Positions 1-5,376 of a stretch of 9,726 bases of DNA are shown here, in pieces (position 1 is the stretch's first letter; each line of letters begins with the position of its first letter). Position numbers and translations under genes: made by a program. The DNA lies in the NCBI GenBank assembly GCA_964351245.1, contig CAYGNF010000037.1:1-9726 (forward strand). The letters are read 5' to 3'. This stretch comes from JANRKH01 sp964351245. GTDB lineage: Bacteria; Pseudomonadota; Alphaproteobacteria; Rickettsiales; Rickettsiaceae. The notes under the pieces are model-generated. The model was not told the origin of the DNA, made no database searches, and saw only the letters and a list, made by a program, of their open reading frames with translations.

Positions 1-401
1 CATTATATATAGTTGACGATGCAGAATCTATTGCAGAAGAGGATTTGTTGCATATTTTTAATATTTGTAGTAGCTATCAACTTTCTTTGATTATTTTAGC
101 AAGGCATTTAAATGATATTATTTTGCAGGATCTATCCTCTCGGATAAAGTCAATACATAAAGTGTCAATACAAGAGCCCGACGATGAATTAATGGCAGTT
201 ATGATCACCAGGGAGTTTTCTAAGCGCTCTATCTCTGTGGGTCATGAGGTAATTCAGTTCTTGCAAAATAAACTAGATAGAAATTATGAAGCAATAGTAT
301 CCCAAATAGAGGCGATCGATAAATTTTGTTTACAAAACAAGAAAAACATCAACGTAAGATCAGTTGCAGAGTTATTGCATTATATCAATCCACATTTGTA
401 G
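1..401 (+). CDS. hdaA: Hda/DnaA-like AAA+ replication regulator, C-terminal part (5' end outside window)
   Basis: The reading frame is open from base 3, so 132 residues are visible and the N-terminus, including the Walker A P-loop, lies outside the window. The first residues, YIVDDAES, fit a Walker B strand. DLSSRIKS about 40 residues further on fits the box VII arginine-finger region of DnaA-type ATPases, and IQEPDDELMAVMI followed by a helical lid matches the end of the AAA+ module. No DnaA-like DNA-binding domain follows: the protein stops after the lid, as Hda proteins do and full DnaA does not. In the Hda family the protein binds the sliding clamp and promotes hydrolysis of DnaA-bound ATP, limiting re-initiation. 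The clamp-binding motif would be N-terminal and cannot be checked. The gene converges on the minus-strand glycosyltransferase, with 20 bases between the two stop codons and no obvious terminator hairpin. Function is inferred from family resemblance. Confidence 0.82.
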   Translation, partial: LYIVDDAESIAEEDLLHIFNICSSYQLSLIILARHLNDIILQDLSSRIKSIHKVSIQEPDDELMAVMITREFSKRSISVGHEVIQFLQNKLDRNYEAIVSQIEAIDKFCLQNKKNINVRSVAELLHYINPHL

Positions 402-421
402 CATCCAAAGAAAAAGTAGGC

Positions 422-2053
422 TCAAGATATATTATGATCTGTTTTATTCCACTTGTAGGGAGCAATGATCATTTCGCACAATGCGCAATAAGCTGCTATT
501 GAATGAAGTAGGAAATAAAATGGAAAAATAAGCGCAAGAAAATATGAAGCCTTGCCTTGCCCGCCAGCGGAAGTACAGATAGATAAATAGTAGCTAATCC
601 AGGAAAATAAGAAATGCATTATTACAATCATTGAGCTGAGGGAGTCAATATGCGTGTTGTTAATGTAATTGAAGATTAGGATAGGAAATGTTAGGAAATT
701 AACTGATGCAAATCCCACTAACAACATTATAGATAATTGATTGCCAAGGGATTGGTTTACTTTATTTTTTAGAAGAAACCCAATATAAGTGATAAAAAAT
801 CCTTTAATCCATCTAATTCTTTGTGTAAGCCATGAGACAAGAGATATTGGAGGGTCTTCTATAGTCGAAGAGTCTAGCATGCAAACTTTGTATCCCATAA
901 TATTCAATCTTATTCCCAGCTCTGCATCTTCTGTAACATTATACGCATCCCATCCACCAATTTTTTTTAACTCCTCAGTCTTAAAATGATTGCTAGTGCC
1001 TCCAAGTGTAATGGGCAAGCTAGCGCAACACAGACCTTTGAGCATGAATCGAAACCAAATATCATATTCGATCTTAAATAGAGCGCCAAGTAGGCTTTTT
1101 GGTTCGTCTATTTCTAATCTAGCTTGCAGGCAGATATATTCTTCTGGGAGATTTCTAAAGTAACTTACAGATTTTAATAGCTGATTTGGTTCTGGCCTAT
1201 CTTCTGCGTCGTATACAACAATATAATCTCCTAGGGCAAAATTTAGTGCATAATTACAAGCCTTTGGCTTTGTTTTTGGCTTAGAATTCGGAACTATCAC
1301 TACATGGCAATGATTCTGAAGGGTATGCAATCCAATGGCGCGTATAGTCTGCACATCTTCTTCTTCAACTACTAATTTTACATCCAATTTGTTCTTTGGA
1401 TAGTTTAAGCTATAAAGTGCATGCATTATGCTGCTGATTTTTCCAGCCTCTCTATATAATGGCACCAAAATAGTGTAATGCGGCAATGTATTCCATTCTA
1501 TATTGTCATAATTGTGACTCTTGCGGTCCGTAACACCGCAAATGAATACAAACACTTTAAAACAATATTGCAATATCGATAATAAATTCATCGCGAACCA
1601 TAATACACCAGAATATAGTAATGCTAATAGTAATAATATAAATGATATGGCGATATTCAGCCTCATGGTTGCCGAGCTAAATATTAACGCAGAGGAATTT
1701 CTGGATAAAAAATTTAGTAAATTTCTTGCTAGAAAATCTGCGTAGCAAGAGAAGTTTTTTTCTAGTATTTTATGGTATATTTGCTCAGAGCAGTTGATTA
1801 CGATCTTTGGCTTTGGTATATGATGAGGAATTTGTCTATCTTCTAGCTTTAGAATTGCAAGCTCACCTTCGTACCTGCCAAAAGATATACCAGTTCGTAC
1901 ATATTGATTGAGATTCTTGTAATCATCAGTTTTAAAAAGCGTAGGATCATAGGACCTGTAATCTTGATTGTATACGATCTTTTTACATTGCAGCCCAGAT
2001 TCCAAATGCAAATCCTGAGCCGTGAGGTTTGCGAGATTTGGTGTAGTAGTCAT
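422..2053 (-). CDS. Membrane-bound processive family 2 glycosyltransferase, XagB/BcsA-like
   Basis: Predicted inner-membrane polysaccharide synthase of 543 residues. It has an N-terminal soluble region (about 1-125), two membrane segments (about 131-151 and 155-173), a cytosolic GT-A domain (about 190-430) and three or more C-terminal membrane segments (about 437-463, 473-494, 503-529). The processive GT2 motifs are present in order: EEED (230-233), YDAEDRP (281-287, the DxD-like acidic site), GGTSNHF (351-357), TEDAELG (374-380, the likely catalytic-base region) and QRIRW (411-415, the acceptor-binding QxxRW motif). The C-terminal YKWNKTDH also fits this group. The N-terminal region and domain order resemble XagB-type transferases rather than BcsA itself, which carries a C-terminal PilZ domain absent here. 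The substrate cannot be read from the sequence. The ATG at 2053 is the only ATG before codon 130 and has a weak AGG eight bases upstream. It lies 71 bases inside the upstream outer-membrane gene, so translation is probably coupled. All motifs are intact. Confidence 0.85.
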   Translation of the reverse strand: MTTTPNLANLTAQDLHLESGLQCKKIVYNQDYRSYDPTLFKTDDYKNLNQYVRTGISFGRYEGELAILKLEDRQIPHHIPKPKIVINCSEQIYHKILEKNFSCYADFLARNLLNFLSRNSSALIFSSATMRLNIAISFILLLLALLYSGVLWFAMNLLSILQYCFKVFVFICGVTDRKSHNYDNIEWNTLPHYTILVPLYREAGKISSIMHALYSLNYPKNKLDVKLVVEEEDVQTIRAIGLHTLQNHCHVVIVPNSKPKTKPKACNYALNFALGDYIVVYDAEDRPEPNQLLKSVSYFRNLPEEYICLQARLEIDEPKSLLGALFKIEYDIWFRFMLKGLCCASLPITLGGTSNHFKTEELKKIGGWDAYNVTEDAELGIRLNIMGYKVCMLDSSTIEDPPISLVSWLTQRIRWIKGFFITYIGFLLKNKVNQSLGNQLSIMLLVGFASVNFLTFPILIFNYINNTHIDSLSSMIVIMHFLFSWISYYLSICTSAGGQGKASYFLALIFPFYFLLHSIAAYCALCEMIIAPYKWNKTDHNIS

Positions 2054-2942
2054 TATACCAACCTAAGCTAATATTTACTTTTTGGACAAAGGGTATTGTA
2101 TAATTTTGTAGTGTTTTTGCAAGTTTTAATTGATCTTTATAGTAATGAGTATAAGCTGGATCTACCATCATATTGTGCCCCGCGGTACTCTCGCACGTAA
2201 TACTGAAGCCACTATTAATATGCTCAAAGCCTATAGATAGAGTGCAAAAAATATTTATTTTTTTATCCAAGGTATATTTAACCTGTAACGCATGAATAAT
2301 TTTTATTTTTTTTCTTACGGTCCTGATGGTAGCTGTATATAATCCAAGATTACAAGAAATATATTTTCCACCCGTCATTGCAAATGCTCCTATCGTACCA
2401 GAGATGATATTTTTCTCAGTTTGATATAAATTTCGTTTAAAAAATAACTCAGCACTTGAATGATCTTTTACATCGCCAAAAAAACTAGCATAGCTACCTT
2501 TTGATATATTAGAGCCGAAGGATAATTTCTCCACTATTCCTTTTTCTATAGAATAATGTGTAGAATGGACTGGATAGTAAATACGAATTTTCCCTAATTC
2601 CCTCTTAAGATGCTCTATATACGAATCTATCTCCCTTTTTCTTGATTCTATAACTGACTGAGGAAGATTAATGTCTTGTGTTTTTAAGGTAAGATTGTAT
2701 CTGGCGATAATAGCATTGTATATTTCCCCACACTTTTTCTGATAAGTTTCGTAGTCACGAAGTGCAAATTTAGATAGACTTAGAGTCCTCTCTATGTTAG
2801 CGCTAAATATATACTCTCCTGGTTCAGGAACCCAAGCAGAACCAAAAGCAATATTATAAGCAGGCAATATAGAGAAAAAGAAGGCAATGCCTACCCGTAA
2901 TATTTCTTTGATTAGTAAGTGCACAAGTAAATCACTGCTCAA
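1983..2942 (-). CDS. Predicted outer-membrane beta-barrel protein, XagA-like, upstream partner of the glycosyltransferase
   Basis: A protein of 319 residues with no ATG near its start. The longest frame opens at a TTG (2942), with an in-frame stop one codon upstream of that start; a GTG at codon 7 (2924) would give a more typical signal peptide. A hydrophobic stretch (about 16-34) ending in FGSA before WVPEPGEY looks like a Sec signal peptide cleaved near residue 36. The mature start, an aromatic-proline-glycine segment leading into a beta strand, and a later EKGIVEKLSFGSNI segment recall the AWxxPxG and EYGLTDRLTL-like patterns I associate with XagA-type outer-membrane proteins. Much of residues 120-319 alternates polar and hydrophobic residues as barrel strands do. 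Residues 58-118 are charged and helix-prone, longer than I would expect between the first strands. The last residue is Met rather than the Phe or Trp common in barrels. The XagA label rests on weak similarity plus the neighbouring glycosyltransferase; outer-membrane localisation is more secure than function. Confidence 0.6.
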   Translation of the reverse strand: MSSDLLVHLLIKEILRVGIAFFFSILPAYNIAFGSAWVPEPGEYIFSANIERTLSLSKFALRDYETYQKKCGEIYNAIIARYNLTLKTQDINLPQSVIESRKREIDSYIEHLKRELGKIRIYYPVHSTHYSIEKGIVEKLSFGSNISKGSYASFFGDVKDHSSAELFFKRNLYQTEKNIISGTIGAFAMTGGKYISCNLGLYTATIRTVRKKIKIIHALQVKYTLDKKINIFCTLSIGFEHINSGFSITCESTAGHNMMVDPAYTHYYKDQLKLAKTLQNYTIPFVQKVNISLGWYNDYYTKSRKPHGSGFAFGIWAAM

Positions 2943-2962
2943 TCTTTAAATAAAACCTTCGC

Positions 2963-2991
2963 ACTAGAATAGTCAGGTACCATTGTATCAA
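2963..2991 (-). promoter_or_regulatory. Possible sigma-70 promoter for the XagA/XagB-like pair
   Basis: Read on the minus strand, TTGATA (2991-2986) is separated by 17 bases from TCTAGT (2968-2963). The -35 matches consensus at five of six positions and the -10 at four of six. A start near 2956 would leave a leader of about 14 bases before the TTG at 2942. No good Shine-Dalgarno sits at the usual distance; GAAGG is about 13 bases before the TTG. In such AT-rich DNA matches of this quality occur by chance. Confidence 0.25.
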
Positions 2992-3090
2992 AATTAATAT
3001 TCGAGAAATGCGCTCTAAAAAGAGACGGGCAAACATGATTGGTATTGCAACATAGATACCCAATATTTTACAATTACTAAGTTAAGAAAT

Positions 3091-3116
3091 GATATATAAG
3101 AGGCTTATTATATATC
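3091..3116. repeat. Perfect 9-base inverted repeat with 8-base loop
   Basis: GATATATAA (3091-3099) is the exact reverse complement of TTATATATC (3108-3116), with an 8-base spacer GAGGCTTA. The spacer allows an alternative fold in which ATAAG pairs with CTTAT, giving a longer bulged stem. It lies about 110 bases downstream of the HU stop codon on the minus strand. It could be part of the HU transcript end or a protein-binding palindrome. No T tract follows in either direction, so an intrinsic terminator is not supported. Confidence 0.5.
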
Positions 3117-3227
3117 GAAATATTATAGAGTTACTGTAAAAAGTTAATCAATCTAGAGCTATAATTTCTAAAAAATCCTGCTTTAGTTTTATAGAGCAAA
3201 ATAATTTTAAACAACAAAGCTCACAAG

Positions 3228-3503
3228 TTACTTGTTGCAAGCATCCTTGAGTAATTTGCCAGCTTTGAATAAAGGAAGTTTAGATGCTGGAATCTCGATA
3301 ACAGATCCTGTTTTTGGATTTCTACCTTGTCTTGCGCTTCTGTGTTGGACCTTAAAAGAACCAAATCCTACGATATTTATTTCATCGTCTTGTGATAAAG
3401 CCTCTGTTATTGAAGAAATAATGAAGTTTAAGGCTTTTTCAGCTTCAGACTTTGATATATCATTTTTTGATGCAATATGCGAAATAAATTCTGATTTGTT
3501 CAT
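3228..3503 (-). CDS. hup: HU-family histone-like DNA-binding protein
   Basis: A complete 91-residue protein matching the usual HU length. The N-terminal MNKSEFISHIA and the helical hairpin (about 3-38) form the dimerisation half. GFGSFKVQHRSARQG (46-60) leads into the DNA-binding arm, with the RNPKTG tip at 61-66, where Pro63 is the residue that intercalates between bases in this family. IPASKLPLFKAGKLLKDA (71-88) is the conserved C-terminal segment. HU dimers bend and compact DNA with little sequence specificity and help replication and recombination. HU and IHF subunits share this fold; the RNPKTG arm and IPASK segment favour HU. Only one copy is seen, so a homodimer is likely, though another subunit could lie elsewhere. 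The start is ATG at 3503, with a weak purine-rich AGAG about ten bases upstream. It is flanked by non-coding DNA on both sides and is probably transcribed alone. Confidence 0.95.
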   Translation of the reverse strand: MNKSEFISHIASKNDISKSEAEKALNFIISSITEALSQDDEINIVGFGSFKVQHRSARQGRNPKTGSVIEIPASKLPLFKAGKLLKDACNK

Positions 3504-3571
3504 GTGTATTCTCTATTTAATTTATTGGTTATGTTGATCATGCGAAGGACACTAATCCATCATGTATATCT

Positions 3572-3599
3572 GATATATACGAGTCCCGCAAGTTGTAAA
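3572..3599 (-). promoter_or_regulatory. Candidate HU promoter
   Basis: On the minus strand TTTACA (3599-3594) is separated by 16 bases from TATATC (3577-3572), giving a start about 60 bases upstream of the HU ATG. The -10 overlaps the near-palindrome at 3564-3580, which would be a natural place for a regulator or for HU itself to bind. Placement upstream of the only downstream gene supports it; the AT-rich background weakens it. Confidence 0.35.
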
Positions 3600-3604
3600 T
3601 AACA

Positions 3605-3635
3605 AATATTGGTATTTTTTAATTATATCAATATT
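3605..3635. repeat. 11-base inverted repeat, possible transcript end for dapD-fzlA
   Basis: AATATTGGTAT (3605-3615) pairs with ATATCAATATT (3625-3635) around a 9-base loop, with one mismatched position that becomes G-U in plus-strand RNA and A-C in minus-strand RNA. On the minus strand, the direction of the flanking genes, it is followed by TTGTTATTT, a loosely T-rich tail. It may end the dapD-fzlA transcript or be a binding site upstream of the HU promoter. Confidence 0.4.
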
Positions 3636-3701
3636 CATCTCTCACTAGGCGTACTAAGATAAAGCATAGTACCAGTATTTTCTTCTTAAAGTGTTTGCCT
3701 A

Positions 3702-3732
3702 TTGAATTACTCTATCTTGATAGATAGTTCAA
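3702..3732. repeat. Imperfect inverted repeat with 14-15 base arms
   Basis: The left arm TTGAATTACTCTATC (3702-3716) and right arm GATAGATAGTTCAA (3719-3732) are reverse complements except for a short bulged or mismatched stretch in the middle, around a 2-base centre. The inner six pairs (TCTATC/GATAGA) and outer five (TTGAA/TTCAA) are exact. The tight centre favours a cruciform or dimeric-protein operator over a stable RNA hairpin. It lies about 60 bases downstream of the fzlA-like stop codon and is not followed by T residues, so it is not a standard terminator. Confidence 0.45.
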
Positions 3733-3792
3733 ATTCAAATTAAACAACTACCCAAGATATACTAAATACCGATATTTTGTCAATATACTCTT

Positions 3793-4461
3793 CTAGAAAT
3801 CTAGTAATTCGTAGTAATCTGGGGGTTTAATGCCTCCAACCTTCTCATGTAAAATTCCCCTAAGAGATGGTCTAGATTTTATTGGAGCATACCATTCTTT
3901 GAGCCAATAATGTTTATCCCAGTTAATTTCACCAAAATAATCTAGTGTTGAAATATGAGATGCAAGAAAAATATCTGCTATCGATAGATTTTGAGAGGCT
4001 ACATTGCCATTTTTTTGTACAAGCTCATAGAAGTAATTCATATGATGAAGGAAATTAATCCTCGCCGCTCTCAAAAATTCAGTTCTCAGCATTTCTTTTT
4101 TGGAAAGAAGTTTAATTAATTTTTCATTTAAGATATAAGATGTTACTTCTTTATTAAACCTGACATTAATCCAATAGATTATTCTCCTAATTTCGGCTAG
4201 GACGACTGGCTCAAAATTATATAAATGAAATCCTGGAGTTAAAGTGCTCACATATTCCGTTACAGGATATAAGCTTACTATCTTCTTATTATCTTCAGTT
4301 TTTATCATCGGCAACTCTGCAACCGGATCCATTAGCATTAGCGCTTTTTGCTCTTTCCAATATTCTATCTTTATAAGCTTATGATCTATGTTTTGTTCAT
4401 TTAGTAATATTCTTATGAATCTTGAGACCGGACATAAAGTATAATGATACAAAGTAAGCAT
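3793..4461 (-). CDS. fzlA: GST-fold protein of the FzlA type (predicted FtsZ-associated division factor)
   Basis: A 222-residue glutathione-S-transferase-like protein. The N-terminal thioredoxin-fold domain (about 1-75) starts LTLYHYTLCPVSRFIRILL and has the ELPMI cis-proline region at 49-53. The helical C-terminal domain (about 85-205) carries the LSIADIFLASHIS capping box (159-171) and STLDYFGEINW (171-181), then WYAPIKSRPSLRGIL (190-204) and a tail ending YYELLDF. As far as I recall, this combination, especially SRPS(F/L)R and the terminal LDF, characterises the alphaproteobacterial group that includes Caulobacter FzlA, which binds FtsZ filaments and is needed for constriction, rather than detoxifying GSTs. 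CPVS at 10-13 leaves a true glutathione transferase possible. The ATG at 4461 lies one base after the dapD stop, with AAGAG as a plausible ribosome site inside the dapD end, so the two are cotranscribed. Fold is certain, FzlA identity likely. Confidence 0.72.
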   Translation of the reverse strand: MLTLYHYTLCPVSRFIRILLNEQNIDHKLIKIEYWKEQKALMLMDPVAELPMIKTEDNKKIVSLYPVTEYVSTLTPGFHLYNFEPVVLAEIRRIIYWINVRFNKEVTSYILNEKLIKLLSKKEMLRTEFLRAARINFLHHMNYFYELVQKNGNVASQNLSIADIFLASHISTLDYFGEINWDKHYWLKEWYAPIKSRPSLRGILHEKVGGIKPPDYYELLDF

Positions 4462-4462
4462 A

Positions 4463-5296
4463 TTAATCTCTTAATATCATATTGATCGATGTTTTATCTC
4501 TAGTGTTTTTATCTACTTGCTTTACTATCACTGCACAATATAGCGATGGTAATGACGAATCCGCATTCGGCAAAGAACCTGGCACTACTACAGAATATGG
4601 AGGAATTCTGCCGTAAATTATTTCCCCAGTATCCCTATGGACGATTTTTGTGCTAGCGCCTATATATACTCCCATAGATACTACAGCACCCTCTTCAACA
4701 ATGACTCCTTCTGCAATCTCACTCCTTGCGCCTATAAAGCAATTATCTTCTATGATAACAGGAGAAGCTTGTATAGGCTCTAATACTCCCCCTATACCAA
4801 CCCCACCAGAAATATGACAATTTTTCCCTATTTGAGCAGCAGATCCTATAGTAGACCATGTATCAATCATGGTAAAATCATCTATATAGGCTCCGATATT
4901 AATAAAAGATGGCATGATAATTGTGTTTTTCCCGATATAAGCTCCTTTCCTTACATACCCACCTGGTACAATTCTCATACTTTCTTTTGCGAATATATGT
5001 TCGTCCCAAGAGTCTCCAAATTTTGGCCTTATTTTATCAAATGCCTGAGTAAACCCTAGATTATAATTTTCTGCATCAAACATATAAAAGGAAAGTAATA
5101 TAGCTTTTTTGGCCCATTCATTAACGACCCAGCTATTATCTACTCTGGAGCAGACTCTTGCCTTACCTTTATCTAGATCCTCAATCACAACAGTGACAAT
5201 CTTTTTTGCGGTTTTGTATTTTTCTGATATGGGGTTTCTTATGATCACATCTTTGTGTTCCCATATCTCATTTATTTGACTTATATATTTTTTCAT
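4463..5296 (-). CDS. dapD: 2,3,4,5-tetrahydropyridine-2,6-dicarboxylate N-succinyltransferase
   Basis: DapD transfers a succinyl group from succinyl-CoA to tetrahydrodipicolinate in the succinylase route to meso-diaminopimelate and lysine, in the cytosol. The 277 residues match the usual length of about 274. The N-terminal helical domain (1-105) is followed by a left-handed beta-helix of hexapeptide repeats (about 108-235): VPGGYVRKGAYIGKN (110-124), MIDTWSTIGSAAQIGKN (143-159), HISGGVGIGGVLEPIQ (161-176) and FIGARSEIAEGVIVEEGA (187-204). The ending KTSINMILRD is the typical DapD C-terminus. It is an active trimer in the family. The ATG at 5296 is chosen because it gives the normal N-terminus; no clear Shine-Dalgarno precedes it and the leader may be very short. 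It is the first gene of a two-gene operon with the fzlA-like gene and is divergent from the zinc-ribbon gene. Meso-diaminopimelate implies that the organism still makes peptidoglycan precursors. Confidence 0.97.
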   Translation of the reverse strand: MKKYISQINEIWEHKDVIIRNPISEKYKTAKKIVTVVIEDLDKGKARVCSRVDNSWVVNEWAKKAILLSFYMFDAENYNLGFTQAFDKIRPKFGDSWDEHIFAKESMRIVPGGYVRKGAYIGKNTIIMPSFINIGAYIDDFTMIDTWSTIGSAAQIGKNCHISGGVGIGGVLEPIQASPVIIEDNCFIGARSEIAEGVIVEEGAVVSMGVYIGASTKIVHRDTGEIIYGRIPPYSVVVPGSLPNADSSLPSLYCAVIVKQVDKNTRDKTSINMILRD

Positions 5297-5307
5297 CAGA
5301 GCTATAT

Positions 5308-5330
5308 GTTATAATTTCTTGCCTTATAAC
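5308..5330. promoter_or_regulatory. Divergent promoter region with inverted repeat over the -10 boxes
   Basis: The 80-base gap between dapD (minus) and the zinc-ribbon gene (plus) must hold both promoters. GTTATAA (5308-5314) and TTATAAC (5324-5330) form an exact 7-base inverted repeat around a 9-base spacer. On the plus strand this gives TATAAT (5310-5315) preceded by TG one base earlier, an extended -10 that can act with a poor -35. On the minus strand it gives TATAAG (5328-5323) and TATAAC (5313-5308) for dapD. Facing promoters sharing one palindrome would compete or be controlled together. The -10 matches are good but -35 boxes are weak. Confidence 0.45.
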
Positions 5331-5364
5331 TTAAAAGAACATATTTTTTAGTCAATATTTATCA

Positions 5365-5370
5365 ATAGGA
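5365..5370 (+). promoter_or_regulatory. Shine-Dalgarno site deciding the start of the zinc-ribbon gene
   Basis: ATAGGA ends six bases before the ATG at 5377 and is among the clearest ribosome sites in the window. An out-of-frame ATG at 5373 lies between them and would quickly be unproductive, so the 5377 start, which places the MJ0042 motif at the very N-terminus as usual, is preferred. Confidence 0.6.
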
Positions 5371-5376
5371 TTATGT

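Larger units (their letters stand above)
2943..3227. other. AT-rich intergenic region between HU and the XagA-like gene
   Basis: This is 285 bases without a convincing gene on either strand. It must hold the end of the HU transcript and the start of the xagA-like transcript, both on the minus strand. It contains a nine-base inverted repeat (3091-3116), a seven-base inverted repeat with a long loop (ATTATAG at 3122-3128 and CTATAAT at 3159-3165), and a weak promoter candidate at 2963-2991. No hairpin with a following T run, and hence no textbook Rho-independent terminator, was found for HU. Confidence 0.5.
3504..3792. other. AT-rich intergenic region between the fzlA-like gene and HU
   Basis: This is 289 bases with no credible gene. 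On the minus strand it carries the end of the dapD-fzlA transcript and the HU promoter. It contains two sizeable inverted repeats (3605-3635 and 3702-3732), a near-palindrome GTATATC-TGA-TATATAC (3564-3580) and a promoter candidate (3572-3599). Neither inverted repeat ends in a clean T run. Confidence 0.5.

Noticed and set aside
402..421. Possible shared terminator between the convergent hda-like and glycosyltransferase genes
   Set aside because: The 20-base gap has an A-rich run but no inverted repeat, so no terminator can be supported.
789..989. Open frame on the plus strand inside the glycosyltransferase
   Set aside because: It lies opposite the GT2 catalytic domain and TEDAELG region, has no family resemblance, and is explained by the intact minus-strand gene.
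1521..1745. Open frame on the plus strand near the membrane segments of the glycosyltransferase
   Set aside because: The asparagine-rich composition is what the reverse complement of hydrophobic codons gives; there is no ribosome site or motif.
3232..3537. Plus-strand frame spanning the HU gene
   Set aside because: It is almost wholly antisense to a strongly recognised HU gene.
3793..4461. Classical detoxifying glutathione S-transferase
   Set aside because: The fold is right, but the SRPSLR segment and LDF tail fit the FzlA-type group better; kept as an alternative, not the main call.
4814..5059. Plus-strand frame within dapD
   Set aside because: It is antisense to the conserved beta-helix and N-terminal domain of DapD.
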